DNA from: Tillus elongatus
Lineage: Eukaryota > Arthropoda > Insecta > Coleoptera > Cleridae
Direction of reading: 5' to 3'
Assembly: GCA_964006375.1 (NCBI GenBank)
Contig: OZ023267.1
Span: 35,537,766 to 35,601,765, forward strand
DNA: 64,000 nucleotides
Below the pieces are notes generated by a model. The model was given only the letters and a program-made list of their open reading frames with translations. It was not told where the DNA came from and ran no database searches. The position numbers and the translations under genes are program-made. Shown here one piece after another: positions 34,330-47,689 of the stretch. Within the stretch, counting starts at the first letter, position 1, and every line of letters starts with the position of its first letter.

Positions 34330-35298
34330 AGCGTGGCCATAGTTTTTATGTGTTTTAGTTATGTAAAAAAAATTTTCTAAACATTCCACTTAATATACGG
34401 TTATAAAAAATATATTTGGCCATAGTTTTTTGTGTTTTTGTTATGTAAAAAATTTTTTCTAAACATTCTATTTAATATACGGTTATAAAAAATATATTTG
34501 GTCATCGTTTTTTTCTGTTTTTGTTATGTAAATTTTTTTTCTGAGCATTCCATTTAATATACGGTTATAAAAAATATATTTGGCCATAGTTTTTTTGTGT
34601 TTTTGTTATGTAAAAAAAAATTCTGAACATTCCATTTAATATACGGTTATAAGAAATATATTTGGCCATAGTTTTTTTGATATGTAAATTTTTTTTTCTA
34701 AACAATCCATTTAACATACGGTTATAAAAAATATATTTGTCATAGTTTTTTGTGTTTTGTTATGTAAAAATTTTTTTCTGAACATTCCATTTAATATACG
34801 GTTATAAAAAATATATTTGGCCATAGTTTTTTTGTGTTTTTTGTTATGTAAACATTTTTTTCTGAACATTCCATTTAATATACGGTTATAGAAAATATAT
34901 TTGGCCATAGTTTTTTGTGTTTTTGTAATGTAAAAAATTTTTTCTAAACATTCCATTTAATATACGGTTATAAAAAATATATTTCGCCATAGTTTTTGTG
35001 TTTTTGCTATGTAAAAAATTTTTTCTGTACAATCCATTTAATATACGGTTATAAAAAATATATTTTGGCCATATTTTTTGTGTTTTTGTTATGTAAAAAA
35101 AATTTCTGAACATTCCATTTAATATACGGTTATAAGAAATATATTTGGCCATAGTTTTTTTGTTATGTAATTTTTTTTTTCTAAACAATCCATATACGGT
35201 TATAAAAAATATATTTGGCCATAGTTTTTTTGTGTTTTTGTCATGTAAAAATTTTTTCTAAACATTCCATTTAATATACGGTTATAAAAAATATATTT
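34330..35298. repeat. Minisatellite of 12 units (about 80 bp) in the bdl 3' flank
   Basis: The phrase ATACGGTTATAAAAAATATA recurs 12 times at spacings of 71-85 bp (first near 34395, last near 35277). Each unit also has TTGGCCATAGTTTTTTGTG and a CATTCCATTTAAT phrase. It starts about 40 bp after the stop codon, so it probably lies in the 3' UTR. Reading frames across it are by-products of the repeat. An AATAAA lies at about 35311-35316, just beyond. Confidence 0.93.
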
Positions 35299-35797
35299 TT
35301 AACAATATATCCTAATAAATCCTCCCTTTGTTTCCTGTTAATACCTCGATAGTTTTCGGACCAGCCGAGTAGTATACCTTATAAAGTGTAGTAGGTATCT
35401 TAAAATGAATACTTTTTTGCATTTAGTACATCTTATTATATATAACGTTGACCATTATGTTGCTGCTATTTTTTGTTTTATATGTAGTACAATTTAGGAT
35501 ACAAAGAATTGCTGGTCAGACCTTGGCACAAATATTGCTTGTCCAAAAACTGGACACCACTAAGTGTTGCTCAACAACAAGGTGATCGATAGGTTTTACT
35601 AACCCTGCATGTTTAGTTATTGTGATCAACTAAATATTGAACCATACGGCCAATCAAAATGTTAAATAGACAAACATCTAATTATAATGGACCTATAGTT
35701 TTTAATTAATTTATTTCTTATTAGCCATTTTTTGCCTATGTTCATTGGCATTATTACAAGACTGCTTATAGGTTTGGTAAAGATTGTCCACTATTTT
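35299..35797. other. Unassigned, possible end of bdl 3' UTR
   Basis: Contains the AATAAA near 35312 that could serve the bdl transcript. Otherwise no feature was recognised. Confidence 0.4.
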
Positions 35798-36217
35798 CTG
35801 GAGCTGGTGGTCAACAATTTGAACATTTACTTAAATGAATAAACATTTTTGAACGTTTGGTTTTGTTTTTTAGTTTTTTTAACGAAAAATTGACTAATTA
35901 GTTCATTTCTTATCACAATGAATGAAATACGTTCTTGCAACTCCAACTGTGAATAATTTTTAAACGAGTTGGTAAAACTTCAAAAAAAAATTACTGTTTT
36001 GAATTTGGAAAAGAAAGAGCTTTCAAATGATCTCGACCCATGTTCCCTATTTAAAATATAAGGGTTGTTATCACCACCCTTAGGGGGTTGATGTGACAAA
36101 GTTGAGTTTTATGTCAAAACATGTTCCCCTCAATATTAAAATTGAAGTGTTTCAGCGTTTCTTAAAAAAAAATTTCTCTAGACGCAAATCAGTCTGTTTC
36201 GTTTTCAATGCGCCACC

Positions 36218-36221
<4 letters not shown>
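35798..36221 (+). mobile_element. Right end of a DD41D element (family of 19527-21212)
   Basis: It opens with the last transposase codons (AGGQQFEHLLK-like, stop at about 35838) and continues into a complete right inverted repeat ending GCGCCACCCTG at about 36221. It is nearly identical in text to 20955-21212 and supplies the terminus missing there. A TA tract (36222-36301) follows directly. Confidence 0.82.

Positions 36222-36301
<80 letters not shown>
36222..36301. repeat. (TA)n microsatellite
   Basis: Abuts the right end of the DD41D fragment. Confidence 0.95.
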
Positions 36302-36306
<5 letters not shown>

Positions 36307-36650
36307 TTGATTTATTTCATTAAACAAAAGACATATTTGGAATTAGCAACATTCTTATCAAAATTCACAACCATAATGCACTTGCTGCGTATATATTTGT
36401 TTGTCTTTAAAATGTATTTAAAATTTAGGTATATTTTATATTACCACAGCATCACATCGCCCCCCTCCCACAGAAAATTTGTTATCTACGGCCTTCACAC
36501 GAACTCTAAAATGATGTGCAACTTGACACCCCCCCCCCCCCCTGTCATTACGGATTTTATGGGTAGATCGCACTACTACTTAAGGGTTGGTGTTGCGGTG
36601 TTGAAAATAAGACTAAAAGTCTTCCTCGTTGTATACAAAATTTACCTCTA
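36302..36650. other. Mixed short stretch: E motif and C-runs
   Basis: An E motif (GCACTTGCTGCGT, about 36375-36388) is followed by C-rich runs at about 36461-36473 and a run of about 15 C near 36527-36542. No gene is recognised. Confidence 0.5.
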
Positions 36651-36767
36651 AGACGCGCCTGTTTCGTTTTAAACAGATTTCCGCTTAATTCAGTTTGTAA
36701 ACTAGAAATAAACTCATAAATGTGTACATATCTATACATTTTTGTTTACGTACACGTATTGTGTGTA

Positions 36768-36843
36768 ACAGTATAAACTACTGGTAGGTTACCTACTAGT
36801 AGTTTATACTGTAGTGCTTCATATCACCTACTGTAGGTGGTAT
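36768..36843. repeat. Two adjacent near-perfect palindromes
   Basis: 36768-36812 has 22-nt arms with one mismatch around a single central base. 36821-36843 has 11-nt arms with one mismatch, also around one base. Both arms carry GGTAG/CTACC-type cores next to the centre. They lie within the left part of the Tigger-like element. Confidence 0.85.
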
Positions 36844-36989
36844 GTTAATTCTGTTAATTGATCATCATCAAACTTTATTTTTATTATTTTGCCACATAAC
36901 ACCACAAATCGGTTAACTTGGCTTGTTTAAACCTTTCACTAACTGTACAGTTTTTCTTAATAATCGTCCGCACATCCAAGAGGCTTTTT

Positions 36990-37960
36990 TATAACTCTAA
37001 GGAACTTGTTCGGACTGCATACGCTTCTAGAGCCGTGACAGATTGCAAAGCGTGATGCTTGTACTGTTTGGAGAAAGGAAGCATAGTTTTATGTTTGAAA
37101 GATTCAAGTGAGGATGGCAAGCAGCGTTGTCTAAAAACATGAGAATCTTTCTATTACGAAGTATTTTCATATTGAGTGCCTCCAACCATTCTTCCATCGA
37201 GCTTGCAATCATCCAGGATTTGTTATTGGCTTTCCACCGCACAGGAAGGTCAGTGATTTCCAAGTTTCGGAAACACCTTGGTTTCGCAGATTTACCAATG
37301 ACAAGAGGTCTTTTAAACGTTTCGTCAGCGTGTCCACAAACTAATATGGTCAAACGTTATTTAAGCTGTTTCCCCGCCCCCACATTTTTCTTATTTCAGT
37401 GCCATAGTCTTGCTTGGCAATGCCCGGAAAAAGAGGCCTAATTCATCACAATTAGCGATATTACTTGGATCGTTATCTTTGATGATTTCAGATAAATTAC
37501 TTTCCAACTTTCGACAGTATGTAAATTGACATCTTTTGCTTCACCACAAATTTGTTTGTACAAAATTTGATGGCGATTTCTGACTAAACAATTATTTGAA
37601 GCTTTTAAATTTGTATTTTATATACGATCGGCAATTAGTTTTGCTTGCGCTTTTAGGATTGGTCCGAAAATTAGCAAATTCATGGAGCGTGCGTCTAGGA
37701 ACTATTCGTATAGAATTCTATTAATTTCTTCGTTTCCAGTTTTGCGATTTTTTTCTTTAAATCACTCATTTTTTCTTTATTCTTTATCAAGTCATACACA
37801 AGAGTTTTCTCACATTTAACTTTACTGTTAGATCTTTAATACTGAAACCATTTTCTTCGTGCAAGTTAAGAGCTTGGTGATTTTCTCTAGCGACGGAGAG
37901 CGATGTTTGCCTGACCTCTTTCTTGTTATTTTCATGAAACAGTAATCAACTACCGACGTC
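36990..37960 (-). pseudogene. Tigger/pogo transposase pseudogene
   Basis: The minus-strand reading starts near 37950 (RKRSGKHRSPSLEKI, a CENP-B-like HTH start), continues with FGPILKAQAKLIADRI and TNLKASNNCLVRNRHQI, and then a DDE_1 catalytic region: TILVCGHADETFKRPLVIGK, SAKPRCFRN, and KILMFLDNAACHPHL, where the aspartate of LDN is the second catalytic acid. PNSTSITL marks the region before the third acid. Many stops and shifts show it is dead. Tigger elements move by cut-and-paste into TA sites. Confidence 0.82.
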
Positions 37961-38284
37961 TGATTCTTATTAATTTAATAATAGACAAATGTACATATAG
38001 GCACAACCTTCCAATCACAAGGCTATCAGACTAAAACTTTATTCAGTAGGCACCTATGAAATTTCAGTGTAATAAGAATAAGAGCTCATAAACTACCTTG
38101 CAGAAAAAAAAACTTGTCTTGCAAAAGCTGGGATCCTTCTTCCGATCTTCCGTTTCCGCGTTATACAGGTTCGGCTTTATGCAGGTCATCCTTACATTGT
38201 TTCTTATGACATCAATTCGGGACTACGAAAATGTTCCGTATTGAGCAGTTTTCCGCTTTATTCAGTTTCCGATTTAGACAGATT

Positions 38285-40308
<2,024 letters not shown>

Positions 40309-40366
<58 letters not shown>
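40309..40366. repeat. (TA)n microsatellite
   Basis: Follows the right end of the DD41D-like element and ends in TCTCTCTC. Confidence 0.9.
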
Positions 40367-40372
<6 letters not shown>

Positions 40373-40513
40373 CTCTGAGGCCTAGGATTAACCACACTGA
40401 GACCCCACAGACGAACTCCGGCGAGATTTGGGGAGTAGGCAGATTGAGGCCTTACATATTTTCTTTACCTCTTGAAAATGACTCCAAAACAAGAGCCGAA
40501 ACGTCGAGTTTTC

Positions 40514-40590
<77 letters not shown>

Positions 40591-40631
40591 TTCATAAATT
40601 CTGGACGCAGTTCAACCCGAGAACCAAGTGT

Positions 40632-40636
<5 letters not shown>
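40367..40636 (+). repeat. Relic resembling a Penelope-type terminal repeat, split by TA tracts
   Basis: GAAAATGACTCC, a short loop, GAGCCGAAACGTCG and GTTTTCATAAATTCTGGACG resemble terminal repeats of Penelope-like elements, where a hairpin followed by GAAACGTC is common. A (TA)n tract fills 40518-40587, and another runs 40637-40717. The assignment rests on these short phrases only. Confidence 0.35.

Positions 40637-40717
<81 letters not shown>
40637..40717. repeat. (TA)n microsatellite
   Basis: Abuts the left terminus CAGGGTGATTATTTGACG of the next DD41D element. Confidence 0.95.
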
Positions 40718-40720
<3 letters not shown>

Positions 40721-42960
40721 GGTGATTATTTGACGAAAAATAAGGGGTGTCTTTTTTATAATGTTTTTCTTGAAACTTCTTCTCCTCCAAGTTACAGCCC
40801 TTTGAAATTTTGGCAAAAAAAAAGTTTTCATTCAATTTCTCCGTTATGGAATAATTTTGAAAAACGAAATTTTGCAGATGCATAAGGCTAACAAAATGTC
40901 AGTTTTAAAATGATTTTATAACCCTATAATGTTATCACAAGAGGGTGAAAAAAACTACCCTTATATTATTTTTATCAGTACTTTTTATTGTGTGTACTGT
41001 TTTCTATTAAAAAAATTATTTAGAAAGAAGAATTCATTACCAACTTTTTTATGTCTTGATATTTTCTCATAAAGTTGTTAGTTTCATCACAAAAAAATAA
41101 AATATTACTCAGATCGATGTCACATGAATTTACAGTGGTTGTTATTTGCTGAAAAATCAAGTACGTGGTAGGCTGTCAAATAACGTCATAATTACACTAA
41201 TATTAATTGTTCTGGTTATTGTCAATCTATCGAGAATTGTTTAAACACTTTGAACAAATAAATGAATAAAATGGTAAATTATACAACTTCCGAAATGGCA
41301 GACATGCATTGTCAATATGGCCGTGCTAATGGCAATGGATTAAGAGCACAGCGCCTCTACACTGAGTTATATATAAATAGAACTGTACCCCATCACAGCA
41401 TATTCGCACGCATTCATCAACGTCTGCAAGAAGAAGGAAAATTTTCAAGAAGTGCCGCCGATTGCGGGCGTTCTAGAGAAGTAAGAACTGTAGCACTTGA
41501 AGAGGCTGTCCTCAATTTAATTGAAGAATCTCCTGGTACAACTACAAGAAGAATTGCTCAAGTCTTAAATGTCAGCTATTCCACGGTATTTAGAATTTTA
41601 AAAGAACAACTACTGTATCCCTACCATATCCAACGACTTCAAGCGTTCTTACCTCGTGAGTTTTTACCTCGTTTAATTTTTTGTCAATGGATGCTTCAAA
41701 TAATCACGCAAATTCCACAGTTCTTATCTCGTATTTTATTTACTGATAATCCAACAACACGAGAATCTATTAGAAATTTTCATAATAACCACATATGGTC
41801 TGAAGAAAACCCACACGAAATTACGGAATCTCATTTTCAACACCAGTTTTTATTAAATGTATGGCTTGCTGTCATTGGTGATGACTTAATTGGACCATAT
41901 TTTCCTCCGATAAGACTAAATGGAGAAGTGTACTGTCATCTACTCGAAGAAGAGTTGCCCCTACTTCTTGAAAATATCCGTTTACAAATTAGACAACAAA
42001 TGTGGTACATGCACGACGGGGCTCCGGCTCATTTTAGTATCAACGCTCGTAGCTACTTGAACGAAGTTTACCCAAATCGTTGGATAGGTCGAGGAGGCCC
42101 ACAGAATTGGTCTGCCCGATCTCCTGAATTGAATCCGTTGGATTTTTGCCTGTGGGGGTTTTCTAAAAACCTTAGTTTATTCAAGTCCTGTTGAAAACGT
42201 CGATGACCTCAGAAATCTATTATCGCATCATGTGATATTATAAGAAACACACCCCGTATTTTTCATAGAATACAAAGTTCAATGAGAAACAGACTAGAGT
42301 CATACGTTCTCTCCGAAGGGGGCATTTTCAACATTTATTATGATGAAACGTACTGACATTTTGTTAATATTTCTTTTCGTTTCTTAATTATTAATTATAA
42401 AATAGTAGTACAAATAGTAATTGTTTCTTATTATGAATTTTTGGAAATTAGTAAAAGCCAGAACAATACATATTAACATATTAGTGTAATTATGACGTTA
42501 TTTGACAGCCTACCACGTACTTTATTTTACAGAAAATAACAACCACTCTGTAAATTCTGTGACATCGATCTGAGTAAAATTTTATTTTTTTGTGATGAAA
42601 CTAACAATTTTATGAGAAAATGTCAAAACATAAAAAAGTTGCTAAATAAATTCTTCTTTCTAAATCATTTTTTAAATAGAAAACGGTACACACAATAAAA
42701 AGTACTGATAAAAAATAATGTAAGGGTAGGTTTTTTCACCCTCTTATGATAACATTATAGGGTTATAAAATCCTTTTAAAACTGTCATTTTGTTAGCCTT
42801 ATGCATCTACAAAATTTCGTTCTTTAAATTATTCCATAGCGGAGAAATTTAATGAAAACTTTTTTTTGCCAAAATTTCAAAGGGCTGTAACTTGGAGGAG
42901 AAGGGATTTTAAGAAAAACTTTATAAAAAGACACCCCTTATTTTTCTCCAGAGAGTCACC

Positions 42961-42963
<3 letters not shown>
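40718..42963 (+). mobile_element. DD41D transposon, nearly intact
   Basis: A 2246-bp element. The left end CAGGGTGATTATTTGACG and the right end GAGAGTCACCCTG are inverted, with arms of about 500 bp (to about 41215 and from about 42465) sharing phrases such as GTACGTGGTAGGCTGTCAAA and its complement. Both ends touch TA tracts. One frameshift in the transposase is the main visible damage. Confidence 0.88.
41262..42341 (+). pseudogene. DD41D transposase (DUF4817 type), frameshifted near the end
   Basis: The frame is open from ATG 41262 to 42194. TTSEMADMHCQYGRANGNGL is the DUF4817-type N-terminus, followed by helix-turn-helix text TTRRIAQVLNVSYSTVFRIL. The catalytic acids are in ILFTDNPTT (normally FTDEA), WYMHDGAPAHF and LNPLDFCLWG, with 41 residues between the last two. 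Just after LWGF a one-base shift sends the frame to a stop. The expected C-terminus (ENVDDLRNLLSHH onward) continues in another frame to a TGA near 42341. It is related to the broken copy at 5750-6791. Confidence 0.85.

Positions 42964-43024
<61 letters not shown>
42964..43024. repeat. (TA)n microsatellite
   Basis: Follows the right terminus of the DD41D element and ends in GTGTGTATGTATG. Confidence 0.95.
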
Positions 43025-43028
<4 letters not shown>

Positions 43029-43340
43029 GTGTGTATGTATGTAAAAACTGTATAGTTTCTCATCAAATTTACAGACCTGCACCCAAAGAGGTTGTATATG
43101 TTAGAGGGAACAAAGCCGAGTTTGCAGCCTGTCGATTTCCCACTCTTGTCACCGTCCAATCACAAACAAAATTTTGAATAACGCGCTAATGTGTTTTGCT
43201 TTGATTCGTTCCCCCAGCCGCTCTTGAAGTTGTTGTTAGCTGTCAACAAATGTTTGAAGTGTTTGTTGATTTGCGATTAGAGGTTATATTGTGTGTTTTG
43301 CCGTTTTTTAGCAGTGTTTTAAGAGTGTAAAAGTTAAAAA

Positions 43341-43803
43341 ATGCCAAGGTGTATTGTGAAGAACTGTATGTACAATAAAAGTGCCAATTATGAAAAGGGT
43401 AAAGCAACTGTGCATTTATTTCCGTAAGTTGTTTACATGTCTTCTGTTTCCTTGTTTGGCGCCAAATGTTTATTGGTTTTCACAGGTCCGTATTTACACA
43501 TTGTATTGCTTTTGTTAAATCTTTAGCATTTATTGTCAATTGTTTTTTTTTAAAGAAATAAAATCTTAATAATGCATTATTTATTGAATATTTGTAATGA
43601 AATTAAGCATTTTGTTTGGCAATTATTACTTGATTTAGATGTATTTACATATGTAGTTCAATTAGAAGCAGAAAAAAAGCAGAATAGTTTTATTTTATCT
43701 ATTACTGCATCTTTTTGGAGGTTCAGTCACTGATAAAGTAGATAATTCGAGATATTATTTTCAGATTTCCCAAAGCTGGTGAAAGATACGAGGCTTGGAA
43801 ATG
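43341..43803 (+). pseudogene. THAP-domain gene relic, two exons
   Basis: ATG 43341 opens MPRCIVKNCMYN, whose C-x4-C spacing is the start of a THAP zinc finger. A GTAAGT donor follows at 43424. An acceptor AG at 43763-43764 joins in phase to FPKAGERYEAWK, then TGA. The codon after WK reads TGA where the text continues ALNL, as if an arginine CGA had decayed. The rest of the finger is missing. THAP fingers bind DNA and occur in P-element-like transposases and in host proteins; the source is unknown. The region 43025-43340 may be its promoter. Confidence 0.6.
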
Positions 43804-44428
43804 AGCATTAAATTTAATATAAATGTAATATAAAAATAAAAAAGAAATGAAAATGCAAGTGAACCTATTTAATTTAGCGCTGTATTCTATATTATCTGAA
43901 AAAGACATTATAGGCGACGAAGTAGAATGTAATTTCGGTAAATTTGCAGTTGACTGCACGAGGGTTTTAGATATTTTTTTTCAGCAACATGATTAGAACC
44001 TGTCTCGGGTATACAGGTCACAAGACAAATTTGTTGCAAACAACCCCCAAGAAAATTAAGAGGCTTTGAAAACATGCGTTTTTCACATTTTGCAGCAATA
44101 TCTCCTTTAAACCCTGTCTACCCCGTACAACACCCATATTCGACCAGGTCCAGCAACCTTCTTGGGGGTTGCCCCAAGAAATTTTTCTTGTGCTTTATGC
44201 TTTGAAGGTAGTTGTATGCGCATCCACAAGGGGAAGGAGAATCCCCCGTATTTTTGGGTGAGGAGCAGAAACCCTCTTCCTCCTGGGGGTTCTTCTTCTC
44301 CTTCTGCATGCATACAATCACCCCCAATGCATCAACCACAGGATTTTTTTGTTCAGCTTTCTAGTGTATTTTTCTAGAGTGTATTTCCTGTTTATCAATT
44401 GCTTTGTTTGAGTTTTGTATTCAAATTA

Positions 44429-44433
<5 letters not shown>
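43804..44433. other. Unassigned between THAP relic and TA tract
   Basis: Includes a C/G-richer stretch at 44110-44345 with overlapping short open frames on both strands (for example 44107-44313 minus, 44162-44377 plus). None has recognisable domains, so no gene is called. Confidence 0.4.

Positions 44434-44517
<84 letters not shown>
44434..44517. repeat. (TA)n microsatellite
   Basis: A pure TA tract with no recognised transposon end directly beside it. Confidence 0.95.
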
Positions 44518-44519
<2 letters not shown>

Positions 44520-44644
44520 ATAGATCATGTTTTTGCTTGCCCTTTTTTACCTTGTTTTACTGTTCCTAATTAAATAAAGTAATTTTCATAACTTTTAATA
44601 TAAGGCTAAATCTTATAGCTTATATAAATATACTATATAATATT

Positions 44645-44685
44645 GTTATGAAAATTCACTACCATAACGCACTTGCTGCGTTCCG
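44645..44685 (+). repeat. E motif of the modular repeat
   Basis: ATTCACTACCATAACGCAC and CTTGCTGCGTTCCGA match 1769-1797 closely. The flanking stretch 44686-45299 shows nothing recognisable. Confidence 0.6.
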
Positions 44686-45410
44686 AACCTTTTTAGGTTA
44701 CCTATTTATACAAAAGCTTAAGAAATTCATGAATAAGCATTACATTTCAATGATTTAATAATTTTAGTTTTATTTCTAACCAAACAAAAAATTCCTAAAT
44801 ACGTCCCTGCCGTTTCTCCCACTTAAGTCACTGAACTCCGCCCAGCCAGGAAAAGTGTACAGGCTTCTTGCATTGCAAAACTGTACCTTTGTTACCTCTA
44901 TCCCTTACAACCTCTTTGCCTGCACCAAACAAATTGTATAGCAAAATTTTTAAGATTCAAAAGTTAATTAGTGTTCATAGATTCTGAATGTGGCATCCTC
45001 ATTATGCAATGATGTACCATTAAAATGTTCATAATTATTTTGCTAATAAAAACGTTAACAGGTGTATGACTTTCATTTAACTTCTGCGATACAAAACCTC
45101 TTTAAACTTGCACCAATTAATTCACTGTTACAATGTAATAAGCTTTTTAAATGCAAATGTTATCGAACATGTCACTACGTTATCTTTTTCATGTATAATT
45201 ACAATAGCGAATGGCATTACAAAGGTAAATATTCTAAAGTCGACATGTATATTTCTTCTTTTTATGTTGTGTATTACAAGGTATAAACATACAGTTATGG
45301 ATTTTATATACGAGACAAGCGCCAGAACTTCCCAGCTTGACTATGAAACAAACGGCGTAGATTCCCAATTCAATTTTACTTTTCAATATAGTCCACCCTA
45401 ACATCAATGC

Positions 45411-47326
45411 ATTTATGCGCTATGTCCGCATTCTTTCTGAGGCAAAAAACTCGTTTAATAACCACATCAAAAACAAAGTCATCTCAAGCTCCAACGGCAG
45501 CAAACCCTTCTGGACTCTTGCTAATTCTATTGGAAATAACTTCTGCAAGAGCACGTTCCCACCTCTTGTCTCAGGGGATGAAATTGTTTCTACCGCCCTG
45601 GGCAAGGCTGAACTTTTTACCTCGTTGTTCGCCGGCAATTATACTCTCAACCCACCTCCAAATGTTCAACCACCAACAGTCCCCAATGTCGCGTATAAAA
45701 TGACGGATATCATTTTCAAAACTAAAAAGGTACGAAAGATGCTCTCTTCTCTTAATACCAGGAAAGCCTCTGGCCTTGAAGAGATCCCAGCAATTGTTCT
45801 CAAAAAATGCGCACCAGAACTTGCTCCTGTCCTCACTCGTCTGTTTCAGACATCTTACAATAGAGGCCCCAGTAACCGGAACACTGCTCGAGTACAACCC
45901 GTCCCCAAGAAAGGATCCAAAGCGCTTCCTAGCAACTACAGGCCTATTTCTCTCTTTTCTGTCGTCTCTAAAGTTATGGAAAAGTATCTAAACACCAAAT
46001 TACTAAAATTTCTTGAAAAACACAGTCTAATCCACGACAGGCAGTATAGATTCCGTCAGCGCAGATCAACTGCCGACCTCCTTCCTTTGTCACCCATTCT
46101 TGGAACAAGTATATGGAACTACACAGTGAATCCCAGATTGTCACTCTAGACATATCCAAAGCATTCGACCAGGTCTGGCACGCAGCGCTGCTTAATAAAC
46201 TACCGGCCTATGGCCTACCACCAAAACTCTGTACGTAGACAGCAAATTTCCTCTCCAACCGTAGCATTTCTGTTATCGTGGATGGCCGTTCCTCTAAACT
46301 GTATCCAATTAATGCAGGAGTTCCTCGAGGTTCAGATTTATCCCCTACTTTGTTTCTTCTCCACATCAATGACCTCCTCTCTAGCACCTCCAACCCAGTT
46401 CACAGTTACGCAGACGACAGCACCCTCCACCCAAATATACAATATTCTAAGCCTGTATCTTTAGCCCAATTAGATGAGGATCGCAGACTCATGGAGGGTT
46501 CTATCTCCGTGGATCTCCAAAAAATATTAGACTGAGGAAGTAGAAATCTTGTACAATTCAACCCCACCAAATCACAGTCTTGCTTTCTTTATCATAAGAG
46601 ATACACCAGCCCTATACCCATCACAATAAACAACCAAGTTATTCAAAGTAATGAGTCCTTTTCACTTGTTGGCATTTCTGTGGATAGAAATATCAATTGG
46701 CACGAACATGTCACATTAATTGCAGAAGCGGCTGCTAAGAAATTAGGTTTCCTCTTCCGGGCTCGCAAATACTTTTCACCAGCTAGTCTCTATACCTTAT
46801 ATACTTCACAAATAAGGCCAAACCTCGAATACTGCTCCCACATCTGGGGTGCTGCTGCCGCTTCTACACTCACTATCCTGGACTCCATTCCAAAGAGAGC
46901 TGTATGTCTCATCGGTGCCCTACCCTCACCCAAAGGCTGCCATCCCTTGCCCACCGACGTGCCGTTGGTGACCTCTCTCTCTCTTTTGTAGATATCTGCA
47001 CGAACACTGCTCAGAGGAGCTTTCTTCCATAGTTCCTCCACCTGCTGCCCATAGCAGATCTACCAGGGGAACAGAGCGAATGCACCCTTTCACTGTCCAG
47101 GTCACCAGATATAGAATATCTTGCTATGCCCGCTCTTTTGTCCCGAGGACTTCCAAGTTGTGGAATTCCTTGCCGTCACATGTTTTTCCTTCTCCTCCGA
47201 ACCTTCAAACCTTCAAGTCCAGAATTAACAAGTTGCCTCTTTCCTCCTTGTCGACACCCACGGTACGATAGTATTTAGGCTGTAAGCACTCGTGGTGTGT
47301 TGTTGAAATAAAAAAAAATAAAAAAT
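45411..47326 (+). mobile_element. 5'-truncated CR1/L2-like LINE, copy B
   Basis: It begins in the linker before RT (RYVRILSEAKNSFNNH) and ends in the family tail GTTGTTGAAATAAAAAAAA near 47300-47326. Internal frameshifts occur near 46085 and 46240, with a TGA near 46534. It is closest in text to copies A and D. Confidence 0.88.
45415..47271 (+). pseudogene. LINE reverse-transcriptase pseudogene, copy B
   Basis: The first frame (45415-46149) contains TKKVRKMLSSLNTRKASGLE and ALPSNYRPISLFSVVSKVME (RT motifs 1-2). After a shift, NAGVPRGSDLSPTLFLLHIN and SYADDSTLHPN (catalytic) follow at 46278-46535. Then comes the C-terminal region (KLGFLFRARKYFSPASLYTL, and KLWNSLPSHVFPSPPNLQTF near 47150-47220). 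At least three frame breaks make it non-functional. Confidence 0.85.
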
Positions 47327-47689
47327 TATTACACCGTTCAGCAACAACTCGATACCCCTAAAAATATTCTTTTCGTTTGTCCTTAAAATTTTCCCAAACT
47401 GCAGCTTTCACTTCTTCGTCATCAAGACTGGCGCATGCGAAGCTGCTTAAATTTCCAAATCGGCAGTAATCACCGAGGGCCATATCTGCAATTCCAGCAG
47501 TGTGCACGGGTGCAATATCATCGATCAAACGCACGCCTCTGGTCAGTTTTCCACGCCTTTTCTCCCGAAAATTTTGTCGTGATGTATGCAGGAGTGTCGC
47601 ACAATACGCCCGGTTGATAGTGGTGTTGTGTTCTTTAAGGTCTATAAGAAGAATACCCTCACAATCCTAAATAGTGCTGCAAATTTAAT

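Noticed and set aside
34711..35188. Minus-strand open frames of 81 and 100 codons with repeated MAKYIFYNRILNGMFRK
   Set aside because: They arise from the 80-bp minisatellite; unit lengths are not multiples of three and vary from 71 to 85 bp, so no protein is maintained.
44107..44377. Overlapping open frames on both strands in a proline/glycine-rich stretch
   Set aside because: Mutually exclusive frames, no recognisable domain, and flanks without splice or promoter logic.
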